NCBI GenBank assembly: GCA_009780115.1
Contig: WRAQ01000028.1
Span: 1 to 41,100 of the forward strand
DNA length: 41,100 nucleotides
Reading direction: 5' to 3'
Origin: Lachnospiraceae bacterium
Lineage (GTDB): Bacteria > Bacillota > Clostridia > Lachnospirales > Lachnospiraceae
Shown here: positions 23,256 to 32,061 of the stretch, in pieces
Position numbering within the stretch: position 1 is the first letter of the stretch
Layout of the letters: each line of letters begins with the position of its first letter
Translations under genes and position numbers: made by a program
Notes under the pieces: model-generated
Databases searched by the model: none
Told to the model about the DNA's origin: nothing
The model's input: only the letters and a program-made list of their open reading frames with translations

Positions 23256-24350
23256 ATGTCAGAATTATTTAAAGACAAAATTAACAGCAAAACGATTCAT
23301 GATTTTGCCGCATGTGTAAAGTCAGTTTATGCCCCTTTTCCCATTGATGAATTTGTTAATGCAGTGATGGATGAAACATGGGACAAGTTAGAATTAAAAG
23401 CCCGGGGACGTCAGATTTGCATAAATATGCGGAAGTTTTTGCCGGAGGGTTATGGGACAGCACTTAGTATTCTTGACGAAGTAATAAAAATAAATAACGA
23501 TGGATTTTTCTGCCTCATCTTTCCGGACTTTGTAGAGGTTTATGGGCAAGATGAAGAAAATTGGGACTTATCGATAAATGCGTTGGAAAATTATACCAAA
23601 TACGGCTCGTCGGAATTTGCCGTAAGGCCCTTTATCATCAATCATGAAGAGCGGATGATGGCTCAAATGTTTGAATGGTCAAAGAATGAAAACGAAGATG
23701 TCCGCCGGCTTTCCAGTGAAGGTTGCCGTCCGGTTTTACCCTGGGGACAGGCTTTGCCGAGCTTGAAAGCTGACCCAGCCCCTATTTTACCCATCCTTAC
23801 GCAGTTGAAAACCGACTCGTCCCCATATGTACGAAAAAGTGTCGCGAACAATCTTAATGATATTTCGAAAACTAACCCTGATTTCGTTGTAAAACTCGCT
23901 AAGCAGTGGTATGGCGAAAGTGATTTGACAAACTGGATTATTAAACATGGCTGCCGGACTTTATTAAAAAAAGGCAACCGTGATATACTTGCCCTTTTTG
24001 GTTATGATGATGTTACTTCAGTAGAGGTAAGTGATTTTGCCGTGGCAACGCCAAAAGTTATAGTGGGCGATGATTTGACTTTCACATTTACGGTCCGGGT
24101 AAAAAAAGCGATGAAGGTAAGGCTTGAATTTGGAATTGATTATATGAAAGCAAGAGGGAAGAGAAGCAGAAAGATATTTCAAATCTCGGAATCAGCTTTT
24201 AAGGAAAATTCGCAAAAGGCTTATACGCGAAAACATTCATTTGCCGATGTCAGCGTAAGGAAGCATTATCCCGGCATTCATTCCGTGACATTGATTGTTA
24301 ATGGGATGGAGCGGGGGACACTGGATTTTGAGGTAGAAGCAGGAGTTTAA
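23256..24350 (+). CDS. AlkC-like DNA alkylation repair protein
   Basis: The 364-residue protein looks like AlkC, a HEAT-repeat DNA glycosylase that removes alkylated bases such as 3-methyladenine without base flipping. The helical part (about 1-265) contains the family block EDVRRLSSEGCRPVLPWGQALP (in two halves around 150-170) and DSSPYVRKSVANNLNDISKTNPD. The C-terminal 95 residues form a beta-rich immunoglobulin-like domain, as known for one AlkC subfamily, where it helps clamp the DNA. AGGAGG precedes ATG 23256. It lies between pyrF and pyrE with gaps of 117 and 78 nt, without functional link to pyrimidine synthesis. I avoid a gene symbol because AlkC and AlkD families intergrade. Confidence 0.87.
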   Translation: MSELFKDKINSKTIHDFAACVKSVYAPFPIDEFVNAVMDETWDKLELKARGRQICINMRKFLPEGYGTALSILDEVIKINNDGFFCLIFPDFVEVYGQDEENWDLSINALENYTKYGSSEFAVRPFIINHEERMMAQMFEWSKNENEDVRRLSSEGCRPVLPWGQALPSLKADPAPILPILTQLKTDSSPYVRKSVANNLNDISKTNPDFVVKLAKQWYGESDLTNWIIKHGCRTLLKKGNRDILALFGYDDVTSVEVSDFAVATPKVIVGDDLTFTFTVRVKKAMKVRLEFGIDYMKARGKRSRKIFQISESAFKENSQKAYTRKHSFADVSVRKHYPGIHSVTLIVNGMERGTLDFEVEAGV

Positions 24351-24428
24351 AGTGGCTATTGAAATAAAAATAAAATACATCTCTGACGGAACGATGACGG
24401 AAAGTAAAGCATTATGAAAGGATAATAT

Positions 24429-25127
24429 ATGGAAAGTTACAAACAAGAATTTATTAATTTTATGATTGAAAGCAAGGTCCTTAAGTTCGGTGATTTTACT
24501 TTAAAGAGCGGGCGCAAATCCCCTTTCTTTATGAATGCCGGGGCTTATGTCACCGGCAGTCAGCTTAAGCGGCTTGGTGAATATTATGCCCGGGCAATTA
24601 AAGAAAATTTTGGCTTGGATTTTGATGTGCTTTTTGGCCCGGCATATAAGGGTATCCCGCTTGCGGTTGCTACGACAATGGCGATTAGTGAGCTTTATGG
24701 CAAGGAAATCCGTTATGCTGCCAATAGGAAAGAAGTAAAAGACCACGGTGATACCGGCATTCTTTTAGGCAGCAAGTTATCCGATGGTGACAGGGTTGTC
24801 ATAATCGAAGATGTCACGACCTCGGGGCAATCTATTGCCGAGACTTATCCCATTCTCAAAGCGCAGGCAGATGTTACTGTCACTGGTTTAATCGTCTCAC
24901 TTAACCGGATGGAGAGAGGAAGCCAAGCATCCCCCGGGAGTGGGGGCGGCCAATCTGCCCTTGCTGAAATAAAACAAAAATATGATATTGAAGCACGCGC
25001 AATTGTTAATATGGACGAAGTTATCAAATACTTGTATAACAAACCAATTGCTGGTACAATCTATATAGACGACACAATCAACAATGCCCTCATTGAATAT
25101 TACAATCAGTATGGGGTTAAAGCATGA
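24429..25127 (+). CDS. pyrE: Orotate phosphoribosyltransferase
   Basis: PyrE joins orotate to PRPP, forming OMP for PyrF. The 232-residue protein has the PRPP-binding signature VVIIEDVTTSGQS (about 122-134), the N-terminal FTLKSGRKSPFFMNAG orotate-binding region, and the flexible-loop block ANRKEVKDHGD. GAAAGGA precedes ATG 24429. It has a somewhat long insertion after the PRPP motif (SQASPGSGGGQS), a glycine/serine-rich loop that is not conserved in the family. Likely the downstream end of a pyr-linked unit. Confidence 0.94.
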   Translation: MESYKQEFINFMIESKVLKFGDFTLKSGRKSPFFMNAGAYVTGSQLKRLGEYYARAIKENFGLDFDVLFGPAYKGIPLAVATTMAISELYGKEIRYAANRKEVKDHGDTGILLGSKLSDGDRVVIIEDVTTSGQSIAETYPILKAQADVTVTGLIVSLNRMERGSQASPGSGGGQSALAEIKQKYDIEARAIVNMDEVIKYLYNKPIAGTIYIDDTINNALIEYYNQYGVKA

Positions 25128-25193
25128 AGAAATTCTAAAGCTTGAAAGGCAAGGCCAAGCTTAATGCAGGTATTTTTTTAGAAGGAGGTTCGC

Positions 25194-25346
25194 ATGGAAG
25201 AAAAAACTTACAAACTTATGAGCGGCACCGGCGCGGCCGGCATCACAATTGGGGTAGTCACCATCATTCTCGGCATAGCCGTTGGTGTCATCCTCATCAT
25301 TGGCGGTGCCAAGCTGCTTGCCGGTAAATCGAAAATACTGTTTTAA
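25194..25346 (+). CDS. Small single-span membrane protein (50 aa)
   Basis: A short reading frame of 50 codons is preceded by a very strong AGAAGGAGG 6 nt upstream. The product begins MEEKTYKLMSG and consists mainly of a hydrophobic, glycine-containing segment (about 16-38), followed by a basic tail (AKLLAGKSKILF). It would be a one-span membrane peptide with the N-terminus outside or inside undecided. The stop lies 32 nt before the next membrane protein gene, so the pair may be cotranscribed. Function unknown. The strong ribosome binding site and coherent composition are the evidence that it is real. Confidence 0.78.
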   Translation: MEEKTYKLMSGTGAAGITIGVVTIILGIAVGVILIIGGAKLLAGKSKILF

Positions 25347-25378
25347 AAGAACTTGATATATCTCGCGGGTTAGCATAA

Positions 25379-25690
25379 ATGAGTAGAAAAGGCTATATAT
25401 TCACAAACAAAGATAATGCCAAAAAAGGCATTATGGCAACTGTCCTGGGGGTTATCTCGATAACTACCTTGATTCTCATTATTCACTTTTCATTTTTGCG
25501 CAAAGGTGTAGTCCCGGAACGTTATGCTGCCGCGATGCTTATTACGGCCATTTTTTCCTTAACCGGAATTATTCTTGGCGTTATCGGTTTTTTTGAAAAA
25601 GAGAAATTTCATCTTTTTCCCGGAATCGGTTTAGCTTTAAATATGATTGCTATCGGTTTGATTGGCTTTATTATTTATTCAGGGACATAA
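25379..25690 (+). CDS. Small membrane protein with three helices (103 aa)
   Basis: The product starts with a short basic cytoplasmic segment (MSRKGYIFTNKDNAKKG) and has three predicted membrane helices at about 18-40, 50-72 and 79-102, joined by short charged loops (RKGVVPER, EKEKFH). Proteins of this size and layout are common in clostridia, often beside peptidase genes, but I cannot name a function. There is no strong ribosome binding site, so translation may depend on the preceding small gene. It is followed by hairpins and a 17-bp direct repeat before the aminopeptidase gene. Confidence 0.75.
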   Translation: MSRKGYIFTNKDNAKKGIMATVLGVISITTLILIIHFSFLRKGVVPERYAAAMLITAIFSLTGIILGVIGFFEKEKFHLFPGIGLALNMIAIGLIGFIIYSGT

Positions 25691-25694
25691 GAAC

Positions 25695-25776
25695 AAAATC
25701 TAAAGCTTCACAACGTGAAGAGATTTTCTAAATTTGCATTCATTGGAATGCAAACAAATAAAATCTAAAGCTTCAC
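25695..25776 (+). repeat. Direct repeats and hairpins before the aminopeptidase gene
   Basis: A 17-bp sequence (AAAATCTAAAGCTTCAC) is repeated exactly at 25695-25711 and 25760-25776. Between them are hairpins CTTCAC/GTGAAG (25706-25720) and TTTGCATTC/GAATGCAAA (about 25733-25754). Confidence 0.65.
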
Positions 25777-25793
25777 GTAAACAGGAGACCAAA

Positions 25794-27830
25794 ATGGACA
25801 ACAATCACTTTTTTACCCTTAGAAAAAAAATCACGCTACTAGGCGCTATCACAACTCCATATGGTGCTTATTTCAAAGGCGCTATTTCTTTTCTTAACAC
25901 TGTCTTTGAGCAATATGATTTCGTAACCAGCGGGGAAATTTATAACGCTGATATTACGGAATTACGTAAGCGGAACAAAAACCTCTACACCGGAATTTTG
26001 CCGGAAAACTATGCAGGCAGTTACGCTGACCCTGCTTTTTCAGTTAAATCTTATGGCGATGATTTCGGCAAACTTTTTTCTTTCCTATCGGCTGAACTTC
26101 ATAGCCTGATTACGTATGCCCACGAAAAACGCCCTGACCAAATGGTTATCCGGCTGGAATTATTCATGAAAATTTTCGAAGCTTTTGACAGTGCGGAAAA
26201 GGTTGAAAGAAAAACACCGGTTTATGAAGATATTGTCAAAATCTTAAGAGACTATGTCACCGAAAACCTGGAATTTGCCGCTTTAGAAAAAATGGTCAAT
26301 CAGTTTACCACAAAAAATGACTTTGCCAACCGTATTATCATGGAAAGTGATTTAACTGATTTACGTTACCTTTATTATTTTGGCGAATATATCACGGAAA
26401 ATGAGTTGGAGGTAGCAGCTCATCTTAATTCTCTGCCGGTTGAAAAAATAAAACTGATGGCCGATACTTTCACGGAAGGTTATCGGATTGGATTTGAAGT
26501 AATGGGCAAAGATATCAAGAAAAAAAAGACCGTGTCAATTCATTATGGACTTGGTTTTGAGCGGGTTATCCGGCAGGCAGTCGATAATTTTGCCGTTATG
26601 GGCCTAAATTCGATATTTTCGCGGATGACCCCTTCGGTTCTTGACGGGCGGAGTATTATCCGGACTGGTTATACCGGGGCTTATGCAAATAAACAGTATG
26701 ATTTTGACCATAAAGATGATAATGCTTTGATTCTTGACCAAAATTTAGCCGATTTCCGGCTTTCAGTTATGGAAAAAGCTTTTCTGAAGATTAAAACGGA
26801 AGTAAATGATTTCGCCGGGCCGGCAAGGCTGGAGGTTTTTGGTGAAGTACCGCCGACACCGGCTTACAAAAATGAGGCGATTCGCCCATCTTCCGAACAG
26901 CAGAAACTGATGGTTGAATATATGAAAAAAGCAGGTGATATCACGAATCGTTTTATCCCCCGCGAAGAAATCAGTTATACTATTATGGCTTTGCCGACTC
27001 CGGAAATCGGCTCGCGTTTTGCCGAGATATTTGATGAGACGATTGCCTTAAATACACTTGATTACCATCTTTACCGTAAGGTTCAGCAAGCTATTATTGA
27101 TACTTTGGATCAGGCGGAGTATGTGCAAATTACCGGGTGTGGTGCCAACAAAACCAATCTTATAGTTGCGATGAATGAGTTGGCTGACCCGGCAAGACAG
27201 ACAAATTTTGAAAACTGTGTTGCTGATGTTAACATTCCGGTTGGTGAGGTTTTCACCTCGCCGAAGCTTAAAGGTACCAACGGGACATTGCATGTTACCC
27301 GCGTTTTCTTAGATAATTTGGAATATCAAGATTTGATTATCGAAGTAAAAGACGGGATGGTGACAGATTATGATTGTGCCAATTTTGCAGCAAAAGAAGA
27401 GAATCAAAAATTTATTAAAGAAAATGTCCTTTTTCATCATGACAGTTTGCCCGTCAGTGAATTTGCGATTGGGACAAATACTACTGCTTATATGGTCGGA
27501 AAAAAATATGATATTGCGGACCGGTTCCCCATTTTGATTGCCGAAAAAACCGGCCCGCATTTTGCTTTTGGCGATACTTGTTATGCCAAGTCTGAAGATG
27601 TTGCGGTTTTTAACCCCGACGGCAAAGAAATCGTTGCCCGCGACAATGAAATAACCCTTATGCGCAAAACAGATAAAAGCAAAGCATATTTTAACTGTCA
27701 CACTGATATTACGATTCCATATGATGAACTTGGCGAGATAATTGTAAAAACAAAATCCGGCGCGGAAGTACCCATTTTTTCAGGCGGGCAATTTGTTTTA
27801 CCCGGTTGTGAAGAGTTAAATAAATGGTAA
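25794..27830 (+). CDS. M29-family (thermophilic-type) aminopeptidase, long form
   Basis: The C-terminal half is an M29 metallo-aminopeptidase, which removes N-terminal residues from peptides with a two-metal centre. Visible metal/catalytic blocks are IPVGEVFTSP (about 480-489), SEFAIGTNT (about 554), KTGPHFAFGD (about 584-593), and the tyrosine and CHTDITIPYDE block near 631-645. At 678 residues it is much longer than the usual 370-410; the N-terminal 280 residues are mostly helical and have no motif I recognise. I start at ATG 25794, preceded by ACAGGAG; the upstream frame back to 25734 runs through repeats. The cofactor would be Zn or Co. Cytoplasmic, no signal peptide. Confidence 0.88.
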   Translation: MDNNHFFTLRKKITLLGAITTPYGAYFKGAISFLNTVFEQYDFVTSGEIYNADITELRKRNKNLYTGILPENYAGSYADPAFSVKSYGDDFGKLFSFLSAELHSLITYAHEKRPDQMVIRLELFMKIFEAFDSAEKVERKTPVYEDIVKILRDYVTENLEFAALEKMVNQFTTKNDFANRIIMESDLTDLRYLYYFGEYITENELEVAAHLNSLPVEKIKLMADTFTEGYRIGFEVMGKDIKKKKTVSIHYGLGFERVIRQAVDNFAVMGLNSIFSRMTPSVLDGRSIIRTGYTGAYANKQYDFDHKDDNALILDQNLADFRLSVMEKAFLKIKTEVNDFAGPARLEVFGEVPPTPAYKNEAIRPSSEQQKLMVEYMKKAGDITNRFIPREEISYTIMALPTPEIGSRFAEIFDETIALNTLDYHLYRKVQQAIIDTLDQAEYVQITGCGANKTNLIVAMNELADPARQTNFENCVADVNIPVGEVFTSPKLKGTNGTLHVTRVFLDNLEYQDLIIEVKDGMVTDYDCANFAAKEENQKFIKENVLFHHDSLPVSEFAIGTNTTAYMVGKKYDIADRFPILIAEKTGPHFAFGDTCYAKSEDVAVFNPDGKEIVARDNEITLMRKTDKSKAYFNCHTDITIPYDELGEIIVKTKSGAEVPIFSGGQFVLPGCEELNKW

Positions 27831-27867
27831 CGAAAAGTAGTTTTAAAATACTAATAACCATTTTATC

Positions 27868-27896
27868 TTGCCATGGCAAAAAAAATCTTGTAGAAT
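27868..27896 (+). promoter_or_regulatory. pur operon promoter
   Basis: TTGCCA (27868-27873) and TAGAAT (27891-27896) with a 17-nt spacer stand 42 nt ahead of purE. I see no purine riboswitch or PurR box in the short leader. Confidence 0.7.
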
Positions 27897-27937
27897 AATA
27901 CTTAGTAAATATAAAAAATAATGGAGGAAACAAAAAA

Positions 27938-28435
27938 ATGGCAAAAGTAGGAATACTAATGGGAAGTGACTCAGACATGAGTGTAATGGCGAAAGCCGCG
28001 GATTTTTTAACTGATATGGGAATCGAATTTAATATTAATGTAATTTCGGCTCACCGTGATCCGGAGAAATTATTTACATATTTTAAGAATGCCCAAACAA
28101 ACGGAACCAAAGTTATCATCGCCGGTGCCGGAATGTCCGCTCACTTACCTGGTGTATCAGCAGCCCTTTCATCAATGCCGGTTATCGGTGTCCCGATGTC
28201 AAACAGCTTAGGCGGGGCAGATGCCTTACATTCAATCGTTCAAATGCCTCCCGGAATCCCGGTAGCAACTGTTGCGATTAACGGTGCCCTTAATGCAGGG
28301 ATCCTGGCAGCTCAGATTCTTGCTGTTGCTGATGAAGCTTTATTTGCGAAATTGGTTGAATACAAGAAAAACATGCGTGATGCTGTTGCTAAGAAAGACG
28401 ACCGTCTGCAAGAAGTTGGTTACAAAAACTATTAA
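27938..28435 (+). CDS. purE: N5-CAIR mutase (PurE, class I)
   Basis: PurE converts N5-carboxyaminoimidazole ribonucleotide to CAIR in purine synthesis. The 165-residue protein has MGSDSDMSVM (8-17), ISAHRDPEKL and AHLPGVSAALSSMPVIGVP, which form the active site; the conserved histidines are present. The usual AHRTP is AHRDP and the AGGAAHLPG loop is AGAGMSAHLPG, small departures that are seen in some clostridia. TGGAGG precedes ATG 27938. A GCATCGCT/AGCGATGC hairpin follows at 28439-28458. purK is not nearby, but the gene starts the pur cluster. Confidence 0.94.
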   Translation: MAKVGILMGSDSDMSVMAKAADFLTDMGIEFNINVISAHRDPEKLFTYFKNAQTNGTKVIIAGAGMSAHLPGVSAALSSMPVIGVPMSNSLGGADALHSIVQMPPGIPVATVAINGALNAGILAAQILAVADEALFAKLVEYKKNMRDAVAKKDDRLQEVGYKNY

Positions 28436-28438
28436 AAC

Positions 28439-28458
28439 GCATCGCTCGGCAGCGATGC
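28439..28458 (+). terminator. Hairpin after purE
   Basis: GCATCGCT and AGCGATGC form a perfect 8-bp stem with a 4-nt loop. Only two Ts follow, so it probably attenuates or protects RNA and does not fully stop transcription into purM. The same stem occurs in the terminator after dapB. Confidence 0.55.
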
Positions 28459-28542
28459 TTAAAGAGAGTGCTATATATTCTCAATGAAAAGATTTACGTA
28501 ACAACAATTTCATATTAATAAAAGTCAGGAGTATTAGACCCG

Positions 28543-29580
28543 ATGGATTACAAAGCTGCCGGTGTTGATATTGAAGCCGGATACAAGTCAGTTGAATTAA
28601 TGAAAGACTATGTAAAAAGCACCCTCCGCCCCGAAGTCCTTGGAGGCTTCGGCGGCTTTTCGGGGGCTTTTTCTTTAAAGGCCATCCGTGAGATGGAAAA
28701 CCCGGTCCTTGTTTCCGGTACCGACGGGGTCGGGACCAAGCTGAAAATTGCTTTTATCTTGGATAAACACGATACAGTCGGAATTGACTGCGTTGCAATG
28801 TGTGTTAATGATATTGCCTGCGCCGGCGGTGAACCCTTGTTTTTCCTTGATTATATCGCTTGCGGGCGCAACTTTCCGGAGAAAATTGCGAAAATCGTAA
28901 AAGGGATAGCCGACGGCTGCAAGATGGCCGGGGCGGCTTTAATCGGCGGGGAAACCGCTGAACACCCGGATATGATGCCGGAAGAAGAATACGACCTAGC
29001 CGGTTTCGCGGTTGGGGTAGTTGATGAAAAAGACCTTATTACCGGCGCGGATATCAAACCGGATGATGTAATTATTGGCCTTGCTTCGTCAGGTGTCCAT
29101 AGTAATGGATTTTCCATCATCCGTAAAATTTTTGATATGACTGCTGAAAGCCTGAATACATATTATGATTGCCTTGGCAGAACGCTTGGCGAAACCTTGA
29201 TGGAGCCAACAAAAATATATGTCAAAGCCCTGAAAAGTGTAACTGACAGCGGTGTCATTATTAAAGGCTGCAGCCACATTACCGGCGGCGGTTTTCATGA
29301 AAATATTCCGCGGATGTTACCTAAGGGAACAGGGGCGGAGATTGAAAAAGACAGTTATCCGGTCCCGCCGATTTTTGAGTTGATTAAGGAAGCCGGCGAT
29401 ATAAGTGAAAAGATGATGTACAATACCTACAATATGGGCTTAGGTATGGTTCTTGCAGTAAACAAAGATGATGCCGAAAAAACCATTCAAGCAATCGAAG
29501 AGGCTGGTGAAAAAGCCTATCTCGTTGGCCGGATTTGTTCCTGCGATGCTGAAAAAGACGAGGATAGGTTATGCCTGTAA
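28543..29580 (+). CDS. purM: Phosphoribosylformylglycinamidine cyclo-ligase
   Basis: PurM closes the imidazole ring (FGAM to AIR) using ATP. The 345-residue protein has the family signature [12 protein letters not shown] (about 56-67), [13 protein letters not shown] (about 126-138), [13 protein letters not shown] (about 177-189) and [15 protein letters not shown] (about 240-254), in the normal order and length. TCAGGAG lies about 12 nt before ATG 28543. Its end overlaps purN by 10 nt, so the two are translationally coupled. Confidence 0.96.
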   Translation: MDYKAAGVDIEAGYKSVELMKDYVKSTLRPEVLGGFGGFSGAFSLKAIREMENPVLVSGTDGVGTKLKIAFILDKHDTVGIDCVAMCVNDIACAGGEPLFFLDYIACGRNFPEKIAKIVKGIADGCKMAGAALIGGETAEHPDMMPEEEYDLAGFAVGVVDEKDLITGADIKPDDVIIGLASSGVHSNGFSIIRKIFDMTAESLNTYYDCLGRTLGETLMEPTKIYVKALKSVTDSGVIIKGCSHITGGGFHENIPRMLPKGTGAEIEKDSYPVPPIFELIKEAGDISEKMMYNTYNMGLGMVLAVNKDDAEKTIQAIEEAGEKAYLVGRICSCDAEKDEDRLCL

Positions 29581-30224
29581 ATCAAGTCTGCCATCTTAGT
29601 GAGGTATTACCCACTACGATGAGGGTTTTAGTCTTAGTTTCCGGCGGGGGCACCAACTTACAGGCCATTATTGACGGAATCTTAAACGGCACAATTAGAA
29701 ATAGTAAAATAACAGGTGTTATTTCAAACAACCGCCAGGCTTATGCTTTAGAAAGAGCCAAAAAATATGACATTCCGGCGGTTTGTATTTCACCGAAAGA
29801 TTTTGATGACCGCGAAGAATTTCATCGTTCGTTATATGAGCAAATAGTATTAATGAATCCTGATTTAATTGTAACGAGCGGTTTTTTGGTAAAAGTCCCG
29901 GAAAATATTCTGACAAAGTACGCCGGAAAAATAATTAATATTCATCCGTCTTTGATTCCTTCTTTTTGCGGGGTTGGCTATTATGGTTTGACGGTTCATG
30001 AAAAAGCCCTTGAACGGGGGGTCAAAATCACCGGTGCAACGGTGCATTTCGTTGACGGGGGTATGGATACCGGCCCGATATTTTTACAAAAAGCGGTGGA
30101 TGTTTTGCCGGATGATACCCCGGAAACCCTTCAAAAAAGAGTAATGGAAGAAGCAGAGTGGATTATTTTACCTAAGGCGATAGATTTACTTGCGAACCGT
30201 ATGCAAAAGGCAGATAATATATGA
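29571..30224 (+). CDS. purN: Phosphoribosylglycinamide formyltransferase
   Basis: PurN transfers a formyl group from 10-formyl-tetrahydrofolate to GAR. The 217-residue frame contains [11 protein letters not shown] (about 21-31) and the catalytic blocks [11 protein letters not shown] (N and H) and [16 protein letters not shown] (D). With ATG 29571 the protein has 16 extra residues before the usual [11 protein letters not shown] start. This start is supported by GAGG 7 nt upstream and the overlap with purM; ATG 29619 is the alternative that would give the standard N-terminus. Its last 4 nt overlap purD (ATGA). Confidence 0.94.
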   Translation: MPVNQVCHLSEVLPTTMRVLVLVSGGGTNLQAIIDGILNGTIRNSKITGVISNNRQAYALERAKKYDIPAVCISPKDFDDREEFHRSLYEQIVLMNPDLIVTSGFLVKVPENILTKYAGKIINIHPSLIPSFCGVGYYGLTVHEKALERGVKITGATVHFVDGGMDTGPIFLQKAVDVLPDDTPETLQKRVMEEAEWIILPKAIDLLANRMQKADNI

Positions 30225-31495
30225 AAATACTAGTTATCGGCGGCGGCGGCCGTGAACATGCGATAATTGCCGCGCTTGTTAAGAGCCCCAAAGTTGAAAA
30301 GATATATTGTGCACCCGGAAATGCCGGTATCGCCGGGATTGCCGAGTGTTATCCGGCTGATGTAATGGATTTTGCGAAAATCATGGAAATTGCGCAGGCT
30401 TTATCCCCTGACCTTATTATCGTCGGCCCTGATGACCCGTTGGTTGGCGGGTTGAGTGACATTCTTGCCGGTGCCGGGTTCCGTGTATTTGGCCCGACTA
30501 AAGCGGCCGCCCTATTAGAAGGCAGTAAAAGTTTCGCCAAAGATTTGATGAAAAAATACGGTATTCCAACAGCAGCTTATGAAACTTTTGATGTTGCGGA
30601 AAAAGCCTATGAATATTTAACAAGTGCCGAGTTCCCGCTGGTTCTGAAAGCCGACGGGCTGGCTCTTGGTAAAGGTGTTTTGATTTGCGAAAATATAACC
30701 GAAGCGACTGCCGGTGTTAAAGCAATTATGGAAGAAAAGCAGTTCGGCACGGCGGGGGACCGGCTGGTAATAGAAGAATTTATGACCGGCCGTGAAGTAT
30801 CGGTATTATCCTTTGTTGACGGAAAGACGATTAAATTAATGACTTCGGCTCAAGACCACAAGCGCGCCGGAGATGGCGATAGCGGCTTGAATACCGGCGG
30901 GATGGGCACTTTTTCGCCAAGCCCTTTTTATACTGATGAAGTTGATGAATTTTGCCGGAAATATATTTATCAGGCAACAGTTGATGCAATGCAGGAAGAA
31001 GGCCGGGAATTTAAAGGAATCATCTTTTTCGGTTTAATGCTCACCGCTAAAGGGCCCCGGGTCCTTGAGTACAATGCCCGTTTCGGCGACCCGGAAACGC
31101 AGGTGGTTTTGCCACGTTTGGAAAATGATTTGGTAACAGTAATGGAAGCCTGTATTGATGGGCGGCTTTCTGAAATTGATTTGAAGTTTAGTGATAATGC
31201 TGCGGTTTGTGTTGTGCTTGCATCGCAGGGTTATCCATTACAATATGAAAAAGGCCTGCCAATCAGCGGCCTTGAAAATTTTAACGAAAAAGATGACTAT
31301 TTTTGCTTCCATGCCGGTACCGGCAGCCTAAATGACACGATTGTCACAAATGGCGGAAGGGTCCTTGGGGTTACAGCTCTTGGCGAAAACTTGAATGAGG
31401 CACGAAAGAAAGCTTATCAGGCGACAGAATGGGTACATTTTGCCAACAAATATAAACGGAATGATATCGGAAAAGCAATCGAAAATGAGTGCTAA
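30221..31495 (+). CDS. purD: Phosphoribosylamine-glycine ligase (GAR synthetase)
   Basis: PurD is an ATP-grasp ligase that joins phosphoribosylamine and glycine. The 424-residue protein starts with ILVIGGGGREHA (2-13), and has the ATP-grasp blocks VLKADGLALGKGV (about 145-157), MTSAQDHKRAGDGDSGLNTG (206-225) and LEYNARFGDPETQ (about 283-295). Length and order are normal. The start codon overlaps the purN stop (ATGA). A hairpin with a T-rich tail follows the gene, so the pur unit purE-M-N-D probably ends here. purF, purL, purH and others are not in the window. Confidence 0.96.
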   Translation: MKILVIGGGGREHAIIAALVKSPKVEKIYCAPGNAGIAGIAECYPADVMDFAKIMEIAQALSPDLIIVGPDDPLVGGLSDILAGAGFRVFGPTKAAALLEGSKSFAKDLMKKYGIPTAAYETFDVAEKAYEYLTSAEFPLVLKADGLALGKGVLICENITEATAGVKAIMEEKQFGTAGDRLVIEEFMTGREVSVLSFVDGKTIKLMTSAQDHKRAGDGDSGLNTGGMGTFSPSPFYTDEVDEFCRKYIYQATVDAMQEEGREFKGIIFFGLMLTAKGPRVLEYNARFGDPETQVVLPRLENDLVTVMEACIDGRLSEIDLKFSDNAAVCVVLASQGYPLQYEKGLPISGLENFNEKDDYFCFHAGTGSLNDTIVTNGGRVLGVTALGENLNEARKKAYQATEWVHFANKYKRNDIGKAIENEC

Positions 31496-31518
31496 TGTTG
31501 AAAGAAATTCTTTCAATG

Positions 31519-31540
31519 CCTGAATGTAGTTCAGGTTTTG
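31519..31540 (+). terminator. Intrinsic terminator after purD
   Basis: CCTGAA (31519-31524) and TTCAGG (31530-31535) form a stem followed by TTTTGATTT. A second stem TTGAAAGAA/TTCTTTCAA lies just before it (31498-31516). Confidence 0.65.
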
Positions 31541-31575
31541 ATTTCAAGTCTGCCAATAGCGGACAGGGGTAAAAA

Positions 31576-32028
31576 ATGAGGAGATTAGTTAATTTACTGG
31601 AATTAAACCGCCCTACCAACTGCTCTTTATGCGAAGGGGTCATGGTTTTTAAAGGGTTGGGGCAGTTCAAATGCGAGGATTGCGGCAACAAAGAATATGA
31701 TGATTATGGCAAGGCCCGCAATTATATCGAAGTACAGCCGGGGGCAAATGTTTATCAAATTTCTGAAGCAACCGGTGTATCACGAAAAGCGATTAACAAT
31801 ATGGTCAAAGAGGGGCGTTTTGAAATCACGAGGGACTCAAAAACTTTTTTAACTTGCGAAGTCTGCGGGGTTAGTATCCGTTCCGGCCGGGCTTGCAAAA
31901 ACTGCGAAGCCGCATATCACAAAGCTTATGAAGAGGATGTCCGCAGGACGAATATTAAGGGCGGTTTTGGCAAAGCCGAGCGAACGGATGATGCTGAAGG
32001 AAGTAAACGTTTCAGACGTGAACAATAG
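31576..32028 (+). CDS. YvyF-like zinc-ribbon protein (flagellar operon protein family)
   Basis: The 150-residue protein has two zinc-ribbon-like cysteine pairs at each end: C16/C19 with C33/C36, and C94/C97 with C107/C110. Between them lies a MerR-like helix-turn-helix (about 57-80, VYQISEATGVSRKAINNMVKEG). This pattern matches the YvyF/TIGR03826 family, encoded next to flagellar regulators in Bacillus and clostridia; its biochemical role is not known. No flagellar genes are present here. AGGGG precedes ATG 31576. The SH3-protein gene follows after about 30 nt and may be cotranscribed. It could regulate transcription, but that is inference. Confidence 0.83.
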   Translation: MRRLVNLLELNRPTNCSLCEGVMVFKGLGQFKCEDCGNKEYDDYGKARNYIEVQPGANVYQISEATGVSRKAINNMVKEGRFEITRDSKTFLTCEVCGVSIRSGRACKNCEAAYHKAYEEDVRRTNIKGGFGKAERTDDAEGSKRFRREQ

Positions 32029-32061
32029 ACAAAGTAATAGATACCAAAAAGGAGTACAATG

